In this document: piece by piece, positions 5,237-5,254 of the stretch
Position numbering within the stretch: position 1 is the stretch's first letter
Layout of the letters: every line of letters begins with the position of its first letter
Assembly: GCA_031285115.1 (NCBI GenBank)
Contig: JAITWU010000385.1
Location: 1 to 5,254, forward strand
Source of the DNA: Azonexus sp.
GTDB taxonomy: Bacteria > Pseudomonadota > Gammaproteobacteria > Burkholderiales > Rhodocyclaceae
Direction of reading: 5' to 3'
DNA: 5,254 bases
Notes under the pieces: model-generated
The model's input: only the letters and a program-made list of their open reading frames with translations
Database searches by the model: none
Told to the model about the DNA's origin: nothing
Position numbers and translations under genes: made by a program

Positions 5237-5254
5237 TGGAGGGGTAAGCGGCAG

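Overview
The window comes from a moderately GC-rich bacterium (about 60% G+C by eye), most likely an alphaproteobacterium. Codon choice, the protein families and a paired-hairpin intergenic repeat at the right end all point that way, but no marker gene fixes the genus. Seven protein genes form two convergent blocks. There are no RNA genes, CRISPR arrays, transposases or phage genes.

Left block, plus strand, 1-2484. It holds the 3' end of a short-chain dehydrogenase/reductase (SDR), an APH-fold small-molecule kinase, a small DUF6285 protein and a histidine-phosphatase-fold enzyme. The genes are separated by 6 nt, then overlap by 1 nt and 4 nt, so this is one translationally coupled operon that starts left of the window. 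Kinase plus DUF6285 protein plus SDR resembles the kinase arm of the Pseudomonas putida levulinate (lva) pathway. There LvaA with LvaB phosphorylates a 4-hydroxyacyl-CoA, and an acyl-CoA-dehydrogenase-like enzyme (LvaC) then removes the phosphate. The dehydrogenase is not in view and may lie upstream. The co-translated histidine phosphatase is the least expected member.

Right block, minus strand, 4989 down to 2523. A strong sigma70-type promoter (perfect TTGACA, 17-bp spacer, TAGTAT) precedes a second, longer APH-fold kinase of the ACAD10/ACAD11-like type. An NTF2/SnoaL-like protein follows after 3 nt, and a TetR-family regulator comes after a 113-nt gap. Two copies of a near-palindrome, CCGnCCGGnCGG, in inverted orientation frame the promoter core; one lies between -35 and -10, the other just after the start point. 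An 8-bp core of the same motif (CCGACCGG) recurs between the likely -10 and -35 of the TetR gene. The simplest reading is that this TetR protein represses both promoters and is relieved by an acyl-CoA or related ligand, as in many TetR regulators of fatty-acid and steroid breakdown.

The last part of the window (about 4990-5254) is non-coding. It holds a weak inverted repeat and a double-hairpin element that looks like a dispersed repeat. Overall the region looks like a catabolic locus for hydroxylated or branched acyl-CoAs, built around two different APH-fold kinases. The substrates cannot be read from the sequence.
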